From Ectocarpus siliculosus (Eukaryota > Sar > Phaeophyceae > Ectocarpales > Ectocarpaceae), in the NCBI GenBank assembly GCA_000310025.1, contig FN649727.1, forward strand, positions 1,187,463 through 1,251,462: DNA of 64,000 nt, in the 5' to 3' direction. Below, in pieces: positions 32,410-43,382 of the stretch (positions are counted from its first letter, which is position 1; every line of letters starts with the position of its first letter). The notes under the pieces are model-generated. The model saw nothing but the letters and a program-made list of their open reading frames with translations. It was not told where the DNA came from and did not search any database. Both the position numbers and the translations under genes were made by a program.

Positions 32410-35400
32410 CTAGCGCCCCCCCTGGTGATGGCTCCAAAGTGCGACGGCGTCGCTTGGTTTGGGCACCGGCGGGTCTACTATCTCTTCTCTCGGCTGCCCC
32501 GTCAAGATGTTGTATCCGCACCTGTCGTCCAGAGCGAGAGAGAAGCAAATCTTGTATGCGATGTAAACTGGCAGACATTTCCAGCTGACGTGGTGGGAGC
32601 GCATCAGATATACTCTGGGACTCACGTTTATGTCAGAGGTTCGATTGCAGGAAGTCTGCTAGTTTTGGTCGTTGTCACGACGGGGAAGACTAACGATGGA
32701 CCCCCGGCACAGGTTTGCCTGGACAATAAATGTCAACACGGTTGAATACTGCTGTCTCTCTTGAGTACCAAACCCGAAGAGGCGACACCAGCTGCTACAA
32801 CTGCCCACGTGTTATCCCAACTTTTTCGAGGGGTCGTCAACATAGCAACGTGGTGCCGCTCACCTCGAGTCCCCAAGGCGGGTTAGATTGTTGGATCTGA
32901 CCTGAGCCCTGTGCTTGGTGACGTTGTCGGCGTACTCTAGCCGGTCCCCGTCAAGGCCGTCATTGTACCTGTAGCCGAAAAAGTGTTAAGTGAGAAGGAA
33001 GGCGGCTTACAGTAGGGGTTTCAGGACCGGGGTAAGGGTGGGAAGGCCTAGGGAAACAGCGCCGATACAAGGCACCCGCGGATACTCCCCGGTGCAACCC
33101 CTGTAGGCAGGGTACTGTTGGTGATCTGTCCTAGTTGTTTCATGTTTTGGAAGCATGGAAGATTAACCACAGCAGTTCCGAGGAAAATATGCGCCGCAAC
33201 TTTCGGGTACTGTTTCGTATGGCGTCGTCCCGGCATGGGGATGGCAGTTTCCGGTTCCATCTTGGTTTTCTACTACACTTGTAGGCATCGCCTGACTCCG
33301 TGGGGGAAACACACGGGGGTTCGCATCTCAAGGTGGGTCGAATGATCACGAGCGTGTTGCTCCCGCCTGAACTGCTTTCGGCGCGCCCACGGTTGTTTGA
33401 ACACTACGCAGAATGTGCCTCGAGAAAACATATTGAGCGTGAGATTGTCTCAACGTAGCCCACTTGCACCGGCAATCAAGGGCGCCAAGAATGGTACTAG
33501 GCAATTTTTTATAGTTTCCAGATGATCTGGTATGTTGACGCCGTGAGCGAGCGTGGTATACGAGACTGGAAATAATCGACGAAAGGCACCTGGGCTGGCG
33601 TGTTCCTATCCCACCCTGCTGGCGGTCCTTGTGTTAATTGCTCACCTGAGGCTGATCATGTTGTACGGCACCCCCGATTTGTTTTTCTTGCTCTTTTCCC
33701 CCTCATCTCGAAGCCGGTTCCACCTCTGCTCGTCGTCCCCTTCCTTTTTCTCCATGTCTTCCCAACGTTTCCCTTCTCGTTCCACTCGCAACTGATGCAA
33801 GTTATGGTGTTGTCCGAAACGTCAACGAGAACAACGGGGGTGGCCAATGTTGTTGGAATGATGTCGCCCACGCCCCGCGAACCCCGGCGCTCACGTAGAG
33901 CACCAAAACGGTGTGGCTCATGGCAACATACACACACGTGCAGTGTCGTTTAACCGGACCGGAACACGAGAAATAACCGCAGAATGAAGGCGCTCTGCAA
34001 TCTCCTCCTCTGGTTGTGACCGACTGCAGGGTCACCTAAATAATGCAGTGCCGGAAAACATTCATGCACATAAAGCGGGGCGCTGTCTCAATGCTCGAAA
34101 CGCGTTGATGATATTCTTCATACCTGCCTGCGGTTGTCGTTTATTTGGACCTTTCTCTCGTGCTGCGCCTTTCGGCGTAGGTGCTCCTCCCCGACCGTGT
34201 CCGAGTGAAACCGATCAGCATCTACGTGGGAGCATCCGGAAATCGACGGTGGAAGTTGTGGTGACAACGGCAAGTATTTGTAGATCAGGAAGGGTTGTAC
34301 AATGGAAATCTGGAAGAGCGCTGAATATACTGGTATGCCCCGTTTCGGTGCGGACCGCTGCCCAGCGAACGCCGAGATTCCCGCCTACTCTGTGGGCTGC
34401 GGCACCCATTGTTTCCTTGTGGTCGGGGCAATCCACGAAGCACGGCGTTACTCCGAAAAATGTTAAACTACGTAGCTCTACATACCTTGCCATGGTTAAA
34501 CTACGTAGCTCACTTCATCGTCAGCAAATTGTGGGCTCAAGATCGCCAAAAGGTTCCCGACATTGAAAAAAGTTGCCTCTGAGACCACCACCCTCCCCCT
34601 CCTGTCTTCCAGTGCGTGTCCACCCACCAGCAATGAAGCCAGCCGCGTCAGGTGTGCACTCGGTGAGCGAGACCCCTTCTGGCGGGAGGTTATCGCGATT
34701 CATCTTAGCTGCTTGCCCTGCCCTCTGCGCACACCAACGTCGTTGCCACAAGCGTTTTGGGTGAGCCGGGTTTGACATGTGGTATTACGGAATCTGCTGT
34801 ATTTTGCGCAACAGGCATTAGAGGGCTTTGGCGCTAGGCACTCATGAGGCGCATTCATAGACCATAAACATATCCACCGTACGAAATGAGTGGTATGCAT
34901 ATCGCTGCTGTGGTACCTTTTGCAACGTGAAAACAAGATGATCGCACAGACAGGTGGCGGCTGCTTGTCGGTTACCGTGCTGGCTGTTGTATGAAAATAT
35001 GTTCGGAAAGATTGATCGAATATCACGCGTGCGGGTCGGGTTGTCGACAGTCAAATGTTTCCGTGGCACATTGAGCATGTTGCGCGATAGCCGACTGCAG
35101 TGCATGAACACCCAAGCTTTGCAGTCTAGGAATGGTGGGAATATGTTATACCGACGCGTGGGTTCTTGTTTTGGCATGTGCAGTGTGAGTGGATGTATCC
35201 ATCTATGGGCGAGCGCTTTCATTGGGTGTTAAGAAGGTCCTACTTGGGCTCAATGTTACAGTAGTGACGCCATTGTGTGATTGTAGTTAGCATCTGTTCG
35301 ACGCTTGCGTACAATGCATGTGTATGCGGACGTGTGCGAACGCGGATATATGATTTGCAGCAGATAAGTAGCCACCTCGGAATGCGGCCCTGGCTCACCT

Positions 35401-35692
35401 GCATCAACCTTCCCTTTTCGAGCGCAACCTTGTCTTTGAGCGCCCTCCGCTCTGGTCTTGTCATCGGCTTGATGTTCCGCTGAGATAACAGGTAGAAGAG
35501 TAAGGTAGGGTGGTATATAGCACGCTAGAAAATAGATATGGATTCTGTTGACAAATAATGCCGTGTGCGTGACTATACGTCGAAGACAATACTCAAACAC
35601 GGGCGAGCCTGGCGTTTGGCCGGCACGCGAAACCAAACATTTAGGAAGGATAGCAGACTTACGAAACCGAAGGCGCTCTCTGGTAGCTCCAT
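32410..35692 (-). CDS. Short conserved-looking coiled-coil protein of unknown function, five exons
   Basis: Exons (minus): 35692-35663, 35479-35399, 33791-33646, 32968-32864, 32521-32410. All junctions are GT-AG and phases match exactly, giving 157 residues. Exons 1-2 give MELPESAFGF and RNIKPMTRPERRALKDKV. Exon 3 continues a highly charged helix (LRVEREGKRWEDMEKKEGD) likely to be coiled coil, and ends KKNKSGVPYNMISLR. Exons 4-5 give YNDGLDGDRLEYADNVTKHR, SNNLTRLGDSRCGYNILTGQPRE and a short tail. The compact VPYN...RYNDGxxGDRLxY...NILTGxPRE pattern looks like a conserved domain. I vaguely associate similar endings with flagellate proteins but cannot name the family. There is no signal peptide or membrane segment. 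The gene converges on RRP8. Confidence 0.75.
33792..35398 (-). other. Intron 2 of the unknown coiled-coil gene
   Basis: 1607 bp. An apparent exon (MNRDNLPPEGVSLTE, about 34,620-34,705 minus) lies inside, but the flanking exons join directly in phase and in a continuous helix without it. Confidence 0.6.
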
Positions 35693-37325
35693 GGTAGTCA
35701 CGGGGCGTTGAACCTGAAGATTGTATATACTACCGTCTAGCGTAATTGGGGCTCCATCAGGATTCGTCGAAGCACACCAATATCTCCTGTTGTGTAGTCG
35801 GCGAAAGTGGCGGTTTCACGTTTTTCTTTAGAGATCTGGAGGGCAATTCCGCCGCACCAACTCCTCTTGCTGGCAGTCTTGTCTTGTCCGAATCTCTGCC
35901 TTCTTTGCACTTTGAATTTGCAAACAAACGCGTGCACACCCAAGAAAGTGCAAAAAGGTTGCACTGCTATCCGTACCCTCCCGAACCCTCATCTATATGT
36001 CGGTTGTAGGGGCACGGGGGCAAGCCGCACCCAATCGGAGTGTTGATGTGTGCGTTCCGTGAGCAGACTGTTGATTGTTCCTCCTTGAAATTCGAAATGT
36101 CGAAAGTGAAGTTTTATTGGGAAACACATCACACATCCTAGACTATCGTTTGTACAAGAGATCTCTGCATTCTTCTTGTGTGGCAGCTTTGCCACAAGGT
36201 ACACGGTGACGCATGTTGGCTTTGGCCAATGAGACATGTGGCAAGATGTGAAGGATGTATGCATACGCATTATTGATTTTGCTTTGTCCGGGCTGAACTC
36301 TCGCAGATGAACAAGAAACGTGAACCCTTGTTTCATTCGGTCTTTACGTACATCATTCGGAAGTCTCCCGCGAGACGGGTTTCTCAGAACGTTATTGTGC
36401 CGAAAATAGCCTCTGCTAGCCCCGCGGCATGAAAGCTAAACTACACGCCCCCCGGTTCTGCTGGTCCGGTGTTGCCGGTATCAGGTGTGCACATTTAGTA
36501 TGTGGGTGCTGCCAGGATCATCGCCGGCCGATTTCAGTCCCAACTGGTTTCTACTGCTGGAGTCAAGCGTGGCGTAAACACGACGACAAACTTGTCGACA
36601 AGTTTGTCGGTCTGCTAGATACTCAACGTGCTGTTGTCGCGTGTCCGTGTGCGTGCTTCGTGAGCGCGGTTTTGTGGACCTTGGGAATGGTCGACAACCG
36701 CAAGGGAGAGGTTCCCGTCCATTTCTCCAAGAACCGAACCGCACGAATGTGGTGTCGAAAGAACTGGGGTGACGCGGCAACAACTCGATTCTCGCCGCAG
36801 CTACATATTAGGAAAATCAAATACACACACAGAAAAACTAAATACCCGTTCGAGATATACCCACAGTCGAACGGAGCTATGTAGAAGCGACCAATGACAC
36901 GGCCGCCATCAAGACTATATTCAACTCACACACGAGGTTTTCTCCTGTTTGCAGCCTCGACCAAGCGATTGCATCGTTCACCACTATGTACAAAGACATT
37001 GCTGACACCGCTAAATATCGAAAGAGGGATCGTGTCAACTCTCACTACGAAAACCCACAACGGCCTCGATTCTGACCAGTTCCAAAACCAACACTTACGA
37101 TTGAAATCGACCCTACTCTGATCGAGCGTGGGTGGCAACGACGCCTCGGTACCATTATTGCACGAAACCATGATGAAGTAAAAGAGAATAGACTTGTTTT
37201 TAGTGCTTCCACCCATCCAAGCCTAGTATCCAGCTGGATTTCTCCCCCAGTCACTGCACAAAGACTTTCATTTAAAAAGAAACGGTATTATTTTCTCAAA
37301 CGGCAGCAACATTTCTAGAAGGCAT
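35693..37325. other. Intergenic region with a 26-bp perfect palindrome
   Basis: No supported gene. A 152-codon plus-strand frame at 36,429-36,884 has no recognisable motif. A perfect 26-bp palindrome centred on GTCGAC lies at 36,584-36,609. Confidence 0.5.
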
Positions 37326-40300
37326 TTACGGCAACTCCAGCCGGTACAAATCGGGCCTCTTCTGGAGGGAAACGGGGATGCTCGTTCGAACCTCCGCCAC
37401 CCGGCCGACGTCTACCTCCGCCACCAACATAGCCTCCTCGTGCTCTGTTGTCGCGACAACGGTGCCCCATGGATCGACGATTGAACTGTGCCCCCAAGCT
37501 TGGTATTTGGAGTCCGGGTTTCGAGCGGGAGATGCAGTCACCACGAAGCACTATTGAGTGTCCGCGCCCCGGGATGGACCACGGATTGCAAACGAAAAAA
37601 CGAGGGTAGGGCAATGCGTGCGGGACGTGGGGTAAAAAACCGAGCCAAAACCAGGATGTGAAACGACCTGCTGAGAGATAACTGGATCTGGCACAACGCG
37701 GTTTTAATCTGACAGGACATCCATCAGCAATGTCCAGCACTATCTATGTACCTTGCTGTGACAGCGCAGCACGTGGGAAATACTAAAGGAAATATGTGTT
37801 GGGTGGCGCGTGCCTTCGTCCTTCGTTGCCGTAGATGCCCCGGCGCTCCTAAGACACAAGGGAACCGGAAGCCTGCCCTCGTCGCAGGAAAAATGAGTTC
37901 CGACTCGACGGTTTCGTGCTAACCCCCGCCTGTGAACTGCACCGCAGGAATGTTTCGACCAACCAGAAACCAAACCTGCGTGCCTTTTTCCTACCTGGTT
38001 GTCTAGAGCACGAGCCCTTTGCAAGAGTTCCCAGTGTGCCGGCCCGGTGGTCATGTTGAAAGCCCCCGGAAAGCACAGCAGTACGCTTCCCGCCGCCCGC
38101 ATGGCCATGCTGAGCTCCGGAAAGCGCATGTCGTAGCAGATGCCCACCCCAATCGTGCCGAAGGGGGTCTCCACCGTGGTGATGGAGTCGCCTGGACTCA
38201 GCGTGTCAGATTCTCTACGAGAGGGAGACGGGGGAAGATTTCGGGGGCATATAGAACGATCGCAGAGTTCTGTGCTGCTGTTGGCGTGGCGGTGTGGTCA
38301 AAGCGTAGGGTGTGATGGGGGCACACAATCAAGGCAAAAGCGACTTTCCAGGGTCCTGATTATCCAACGCCACACGTGCAAGGCCACCGGACAAAAAAAA
38401 GAAAACACTGCAATGCAAACCAATGTCGTGGGCGCAGCAAGGCGGGGAGACACGCAAAAAACACGCGCGCCACCGCCCGCGAGAGGGAGCCCAATAAACA
38501 ACGCTCGTGAGCAGAGCGCGACGGCTCTCACTTGAACGTGATGCCCCCGGGCACGTCGATGTCGAACAGGTGCACCTTGCGGTGCTTGGCCACGATCCTC
38601 CCGCTGGGTCCTACGACGATACACGTGTTGTAGACCCCGCCGTCTTTCCCCGCCTCCGGCACGGAGCCCCCGACGAGCCACACCTTGTTCTCCGCGGCGG
38701 CGCGGCAGAGCATGGCGGCAGAGGGGCTTTGCTCCGCCGACGGCATATCTGCGGCGGTTTCATCACCCTGAGGGTCGGGCACCGGCTCGGCGTAGACGGG
38801 GAAGGACGCCGTGTCGTATGGGCCGTTCCAGCACTCTGGCAGGACGACAACCTTGAGCGGGGGCAGGATGGGGGGCGGTTGTGTCTGAGAGGGCCGAACA
38901 TAATGTTTTGGAGGAGGTCTGGGCGGCCGGCCGGCAGGCCGGCCGATTTACGTTCGTGCATCTCGCCAATATCCAGACTAGATCAGATTTTAAACGGCCA
39001 CGGTGCGATCGAAGACCTTGAATCGTGGCTGACGCGGCGTTTGTGAGTGCAGTTCGCCGTGCACGTGCCTCCTCGTGCGATGTTTTCTTCTATATTCGGA
39101 TTGGGTCGAGGTGAAACGCGGTTTGAAGCGGGGTTTGCTCTACATAAACTCACCCTTTGGTGTTTCCCTCTAAAATTTCCCCCGTCATAATCAGCAATAG
39201 ACCGATTCCGCCAGAACCAGGGGGGCACACTATATGCAAGACATACACAACGTGTGTTTTTTGTTGAATATATCGTTATAGCACGTGTCTCGTAGGTGCA
39301 ATACTGCAGCTCTTCCTCGTCCTTTACGAGAAAATTGGGCCATGAGACCCATCTGTTTGTCAAAAACTTGGGGCCAAATTGTTGATGTTGGGCCGAGACT
39401 GGCCCAAGACTGGCTGTTTCACTGTTTACGGTGACAGCATCTTCCGTGAGATCTTGGCCAAGATATGTCCAGGTATGTCCAGGGCCTAAACGTTGACCTT
39501 CCGAACGAATCTTGCCCCCAAGATGCGTCAATTCGAGCTTGTCGACAAAAATCGTGGAAGCAACTGGTAAGTCTTGGTGGGTGCGGCGAAATTACGATTG
39601 TTCGTTTAGCTTGTCCATATCGCTATGGAATCTGCACGTGGCACATTCGCAAGGGCCTCTAACGCACCCTGGCTTTACTGTGTCGACGCCCCGGGTCCCG
39701 ACAGCGTAGATAAACGACCAAGGCGCGCGAAAAGAACAAAAAGTTGCCCTGGCTCATACCGCGTGTGTCATCAACAGAGGGCACACATATCTAAATTGAG
39801 AGTGGACAACACCCATGTACATCTCTCGCTCCGTAGTTGTATCATCGAGGCCAAACCTTTGATGCTGCCACCTCCACTAACTCTTCTACCCGGATGCACG
39901 TGAGGTGGTTGTGGGGTTCTTCTTTTCAGAGAAAAATTCCTCCCTGGTGACACGAACCGTTCCCTGATCCTTTGAGGAGCAGTTCAGAAAGTACTCTACT
40001 ATCAACAAGATAACAGAGCGGGAGGAACTTTTTTCCAACACAGCTCCGTCGTGCGCGACGCCTCTTTCTCCTCGTTTTCTGCTCTTTTGCTTGTTGTTTC
40101 GCACAAACAGGCCACGTCATGGAATCACCCCATACCCAATCCGCTTGCACCCGAAATAGACCCGTGAGTGTAGATGACCTCGCCGAAGGTTTTACTTCCA
40201 TCCGCTTACTGCGTAGCGAGATACGCGCACGGTTGATTGCTTTCGGCTGTCGGGTCGAAGTACATTCTTTCCGTTAGAGTTGGCATCGCCATGGAGCAAC

Positions 40301-43179
40301 AATGCTTCCCTTCACGAACAGACCCTCGCCAACGTCTTCTATTTTTGCACCCCAGGTGGGCGCCCACCGCTAGTACCCACCAGCAGTGTTGATGCCTGTA
40401 TAAAGCTGTGGGAAGGACGACGCCAGTCACGACTGGCTGCGTCATGCTCGGTTTCATCACACCGCGGTATGTTTTGTCGACCAAGTGACCCCGTTGTGTC
40501 GTTTCATCAACTTCAAGGAGACGAGAGGAACAAAAACACCGCCTGTTCAACATTCAACACATTTTCCGCGTTTTCCCCATAGAGAGCTATAAAAAACTTT
40601 ATTTTGTGGTCATATGTTTGCGAGACAATCTTTGGTGGGAGAAAACGCAAGACTCTGTTCGCAGATAGATTGGTCTGATTAATCGTATCTGTGGGACACC
40701 ACGTAGAGCCAAACCCTTCATGATCTGGTGATAACTTGATGTCGCCTTGCCAAAACAGGGCCATTTCGCCTACTACGCGTCTGACAACAGCAATACATGC
40801 AGACAACAACAGCACAGCATATTGAAAGGAGTGAGCATACCGCAGACTGCCTACGGTACAACACCCGCTTTGACCGATGTCCAAAGCTCCATTGCTCGGG
40901 AGCAGCAGCGCTGGTAGTGCCGAAAATGGTGGAAGGCGATGGAATCGCCTCATCGAGAGCTTTCCGATGATGCACCATTCGTTGTGACATCCTCTTCGTC
41001 GTGGAGCAATCGGGCTTTGAGAATCGGGCAAGGGTGTGTGATATCTTCTGCATCTCACGGTACAAGTACGGCTATTGTGACGTGTGTTCAAGTGCCCGTT
41101 GGTTCAAAAAGTCCAACCGAAGAAGTTAAGGGCGCGGGGGGGATCGCAGTACCTCCTCTGAAAAATCCAGGAAACGCCTGCATATCTCGGTTTTCCAAAG
41201 TCTAACTCCAGTACGAAACTACCATCGGAAATTAACCGTCCGCAGCGGTCGCTTGTGTTCAATGTTAGTAGCTGAGGTTGTACCCCTTGCGATACACTAC
41301 AGACTAGCGGTCCGCGATTTTCCGAACGATCCTTCTATCATCGAGTTCGGTGAGCTACAAGCTAGATTTTTGAAGCTGCTGTGCGGTCCAATTTTGAAAC
41401 GCTTCAAGCACCTTTGCCTAAAGGCTGGACATGCATATGACATGACCCTAGGCATTCAAATCGACAATGGCGACCAGCTGGATATGTGAGGGAAGAGCTG
41501 CGCTGAAGTTCGCGGCCCCATACGCTCACATAGGCGGTGATTCGTGTTCACCGTGTGCTTGAAGCGTTTCAAAATTAGACCGCACAGCAGCTTCAAAAAT
41601 CTAGCTTGTAGCTCACCGAACTCGATGATAGAAGGATCGTTTGGAAAATCGCGGACCGCTAGTCTGTAGTGTATCGCAAGGGGTACAACCTCAGCTACTA
41701 ACATTGTACACAAGCGACCGCTGCGGACGGTTAATTTACGATGGTAGTTTCGTACTGGAGTTAGACTTTGGAAAACCGAGATATGCAGGCGTTTCCAGAC
41801 GTTTCCTGTTTTTTTGAAGAGGAAGTACTGCGAACCCCCCCGCGCCCTTAAGCGTTTTCGGTTTTTTGAAAGTCCGCAAAAGAGGTCTGCCTGTAAACGG
41901 GGGAGCACTCCGGCGAGGAGCTACATACTTTTGTTTCAGTAGAAGGGGGCCCTCCATGTGGAAACCATGGAACACCCCTGACTTACGTGTCAATCTTGGT
42001 CGCGCGGGGGGGGGGGCTTATATGTCCCCGGGGGGGACATTTTGACCAAATCCCCAGGGTTTCGACAATTTTCGCGCGCGCGGGATCCGACACCGAGCTA
42101 GTGGGAATTATGGAACACCCCCAGGCTACGCGTCAATCTTCGTCGCGAGGAGGGGGGGGGGGTACATCGGATATACTAACGATACTAAAGCCTGTACAGT
42201 CAGTAAAAAGTATTTATATGTATGTGTTTTAGAATGCGGCACGAAAGCCTACACAATGAAGAGTATATCGGTTTTACTATGGACACACTAAACCCTATAC
42301 AGTAGACTGCTGCAAGTGAGCCGCCTAAAGTGGCTATCCTGCATGTCAATCTTGGCCCGCAGTGTGCGTGTGCGGGTGGGGTGTTCCACGGTTTCTACAT
42401 GGAGGGCCTCTCGTTCAGTACGGTAGGCCCATTCAAGCACACCAATTAAGCTGTGATTGGATGATGGTAGCAACCACCTTCCACCGCCGCTGTCAGCTGT
42501 TCCACGGCGGTTCAACTATAACAACCTCCCTTCTTTTGATGTGGTGTTCGAGGTTCGAGGAGGAAGTCTCGAGAAGATTAAGATTGTTCTTGGTCGAGAC
42601 GATGGTGCTCAAAACGCGCGAACATACATATGTAGTCGATGCATACAATGTAGTTGATGCACAAAAAACAGCATGCCCCCCGAGAAAGCACATAGCTAAG
42701 GGGCGGTGCTGGGGACGGACACATGAAATCCCGTGTATGCCATACGATTACTTGCTGTAGGAAATACGCATCTCTTTGGCCCGTAACCCACAAGTCGCCA
42801 TTCATCCCGCCATCTTGCCTACCTGGGCGCCCGCTGCGGCGGCGTCCCTGACAGCGCTCTCCGCAGTGGCAATGTTCGCCAACTTGTCGCTGCCGCAGAG
42901 AATCTGGCAAGCCGCCACCACAAACCGCCTTGACCCTGCCCCTGCTGTGGCTCCCTCCGAAGCACCAGAGGCACTCATCGAGCTCAACGGCCTCGAAAGC
43001 AACGATATGTTCCTGCTGATGCTGCAAGCAGCGTATGCTGTCCGTGTTGCACCAGCAGCAGTGTTTGTTCGAGCGTTGGCTAGTCTTGGAGAGCAAAACG
43101 CAGCGGTTGTGGACGTTTTCACCGCTAGAGAGAGCAAGATGGGGCTGGCTCTTCTCGCGGCGGCGAGGAACATCCACAA
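37326..43179 (-). CDS. NIT2: Nitrilase-like omega-amidase (NIT2), four exons, with N-terminal leader
   Basis: Exons (minus): 43179-42823, 38851-38532, 38214-37995, 37550-37326. Phases agree; 373 residues. Carbon-nitrogen hydrolase of the NIT2 branch, which hydrolyses alpha-ketoglutaramate and alpha-ketosuccinamate. The full catalytic triad is visible: Glu125 in [12 protein letters not shown], Lys211 in [11 protein letters not shown], Cys252 in [12 protein letters not shown]. Other family blocks are [61 protein letters not shown] and [15 protein letters not shown]. The family core starts near residue 87 (RRFVVAAC). The preceding residues are Ala/Arg/Ser-rich with almost no acidic residues before Met67, consistent with a mitochondrial (or plastid) presequence; Met67 would give a leaderless protein. 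The first intron is 3971 bp and contains mobile elements. The gene is divergent from the transposase-like gene. Confidence 0.93.
41107..41875. mobile_element. Fold-back (long inverted repeat) element in NIT2 intron 1
   Basis: Near-identical inverted arms at 41,126-41,411 and 41,555-41,852 around a loop of about 140 bp, with weaker inverted similarity continuing outward to about 41,107 and 41,875. Both high-identity arm ends carry TTAAGGGCGCGGGGGG. Each arm reads, outward to inward, the same peptide ([20 protein letters not shown] and on to [14 protein letters not shown]), so the arm may derive from a coding sequence. The TTAA at each arm end recalls piggyBac-type targets, but the TTAA lies within the longer inverted similarity, so that link is weak. 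Confidence 0.82.
41935..42420. mobile_element. MITE-like element with 31-bp terminal inverted repeats and 7-bp flanking duplication
   Basis: Inverted termini at 41,948-41,978 and 42,378-42,408 (GGCCCTCCATGTGGAAACCA and its near-perfect complement). TTCAGTA occurs directly at 41,935-41,941 and 42,414-42,420, as expected of a target-site duplication. Inside are two direct copies of a GGAACACCCC...CGTCAATCTT-GTCGCG unit, at 41,969 and 42,111. Non-coding. Confidence 0.68.
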
Positions 43180-43382
43180 TGCGATAGTCTTTCGGCCGGG
43201 AGGTGAGTGACGGAGAGACGGCGATGAAAGATTTTGCGTGCGTGCAGTGTGCTATTGACTGCCACCAACCGCAGCCGAGTTGTGTGCGAGAGTGTGCGAG
43301 TTGAACAAGCGATTGCACGCGTGAATGCACAGTGGGAGATCTGCGGCGAGATTGCAGCGACAAATTTCGGAGATCTGTATGA

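Larger units (their letters stand above)
38852..42822 (-). other. Intron 1 of NIT2 (3971 bp), carrying repeats
   Basis: Unusually long for this window. Donor CAG|GTAGGC, acceptor CTCAAG|GTT. It contains a hairpin element (41,107-41,875), a MITE with flanking 7-bp direct repeats (41,935-42,420), and a stretch of degenerate GGCCAAGACT-type repeats near 39,390-39,480. No gene was recognised. Confidence 0.8.

Noticed and set aside
34620-34705. Possible exon MNRDNLPPEGVSLTE in intron 2 of the unknown coiled-coil gene
   Set aside because: The flanking exons join in phase and continue one charged helix without it, and no convincing donor was found.
38983-39531. 182-codon minus-strand frame inside NIT2 intron 1
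   Set aside because: It consists partly of degenerate repeats (LGP/FGP-type), has no recognised domain, and lies within a well-supported intron.
42776-43210. 144-codon plus-strand frame opposite NIT2 exon 1
   Set aside because: Antisense shadow of a verified exon whose minus-strand translation carries the nitrilase N-terminal motifs.
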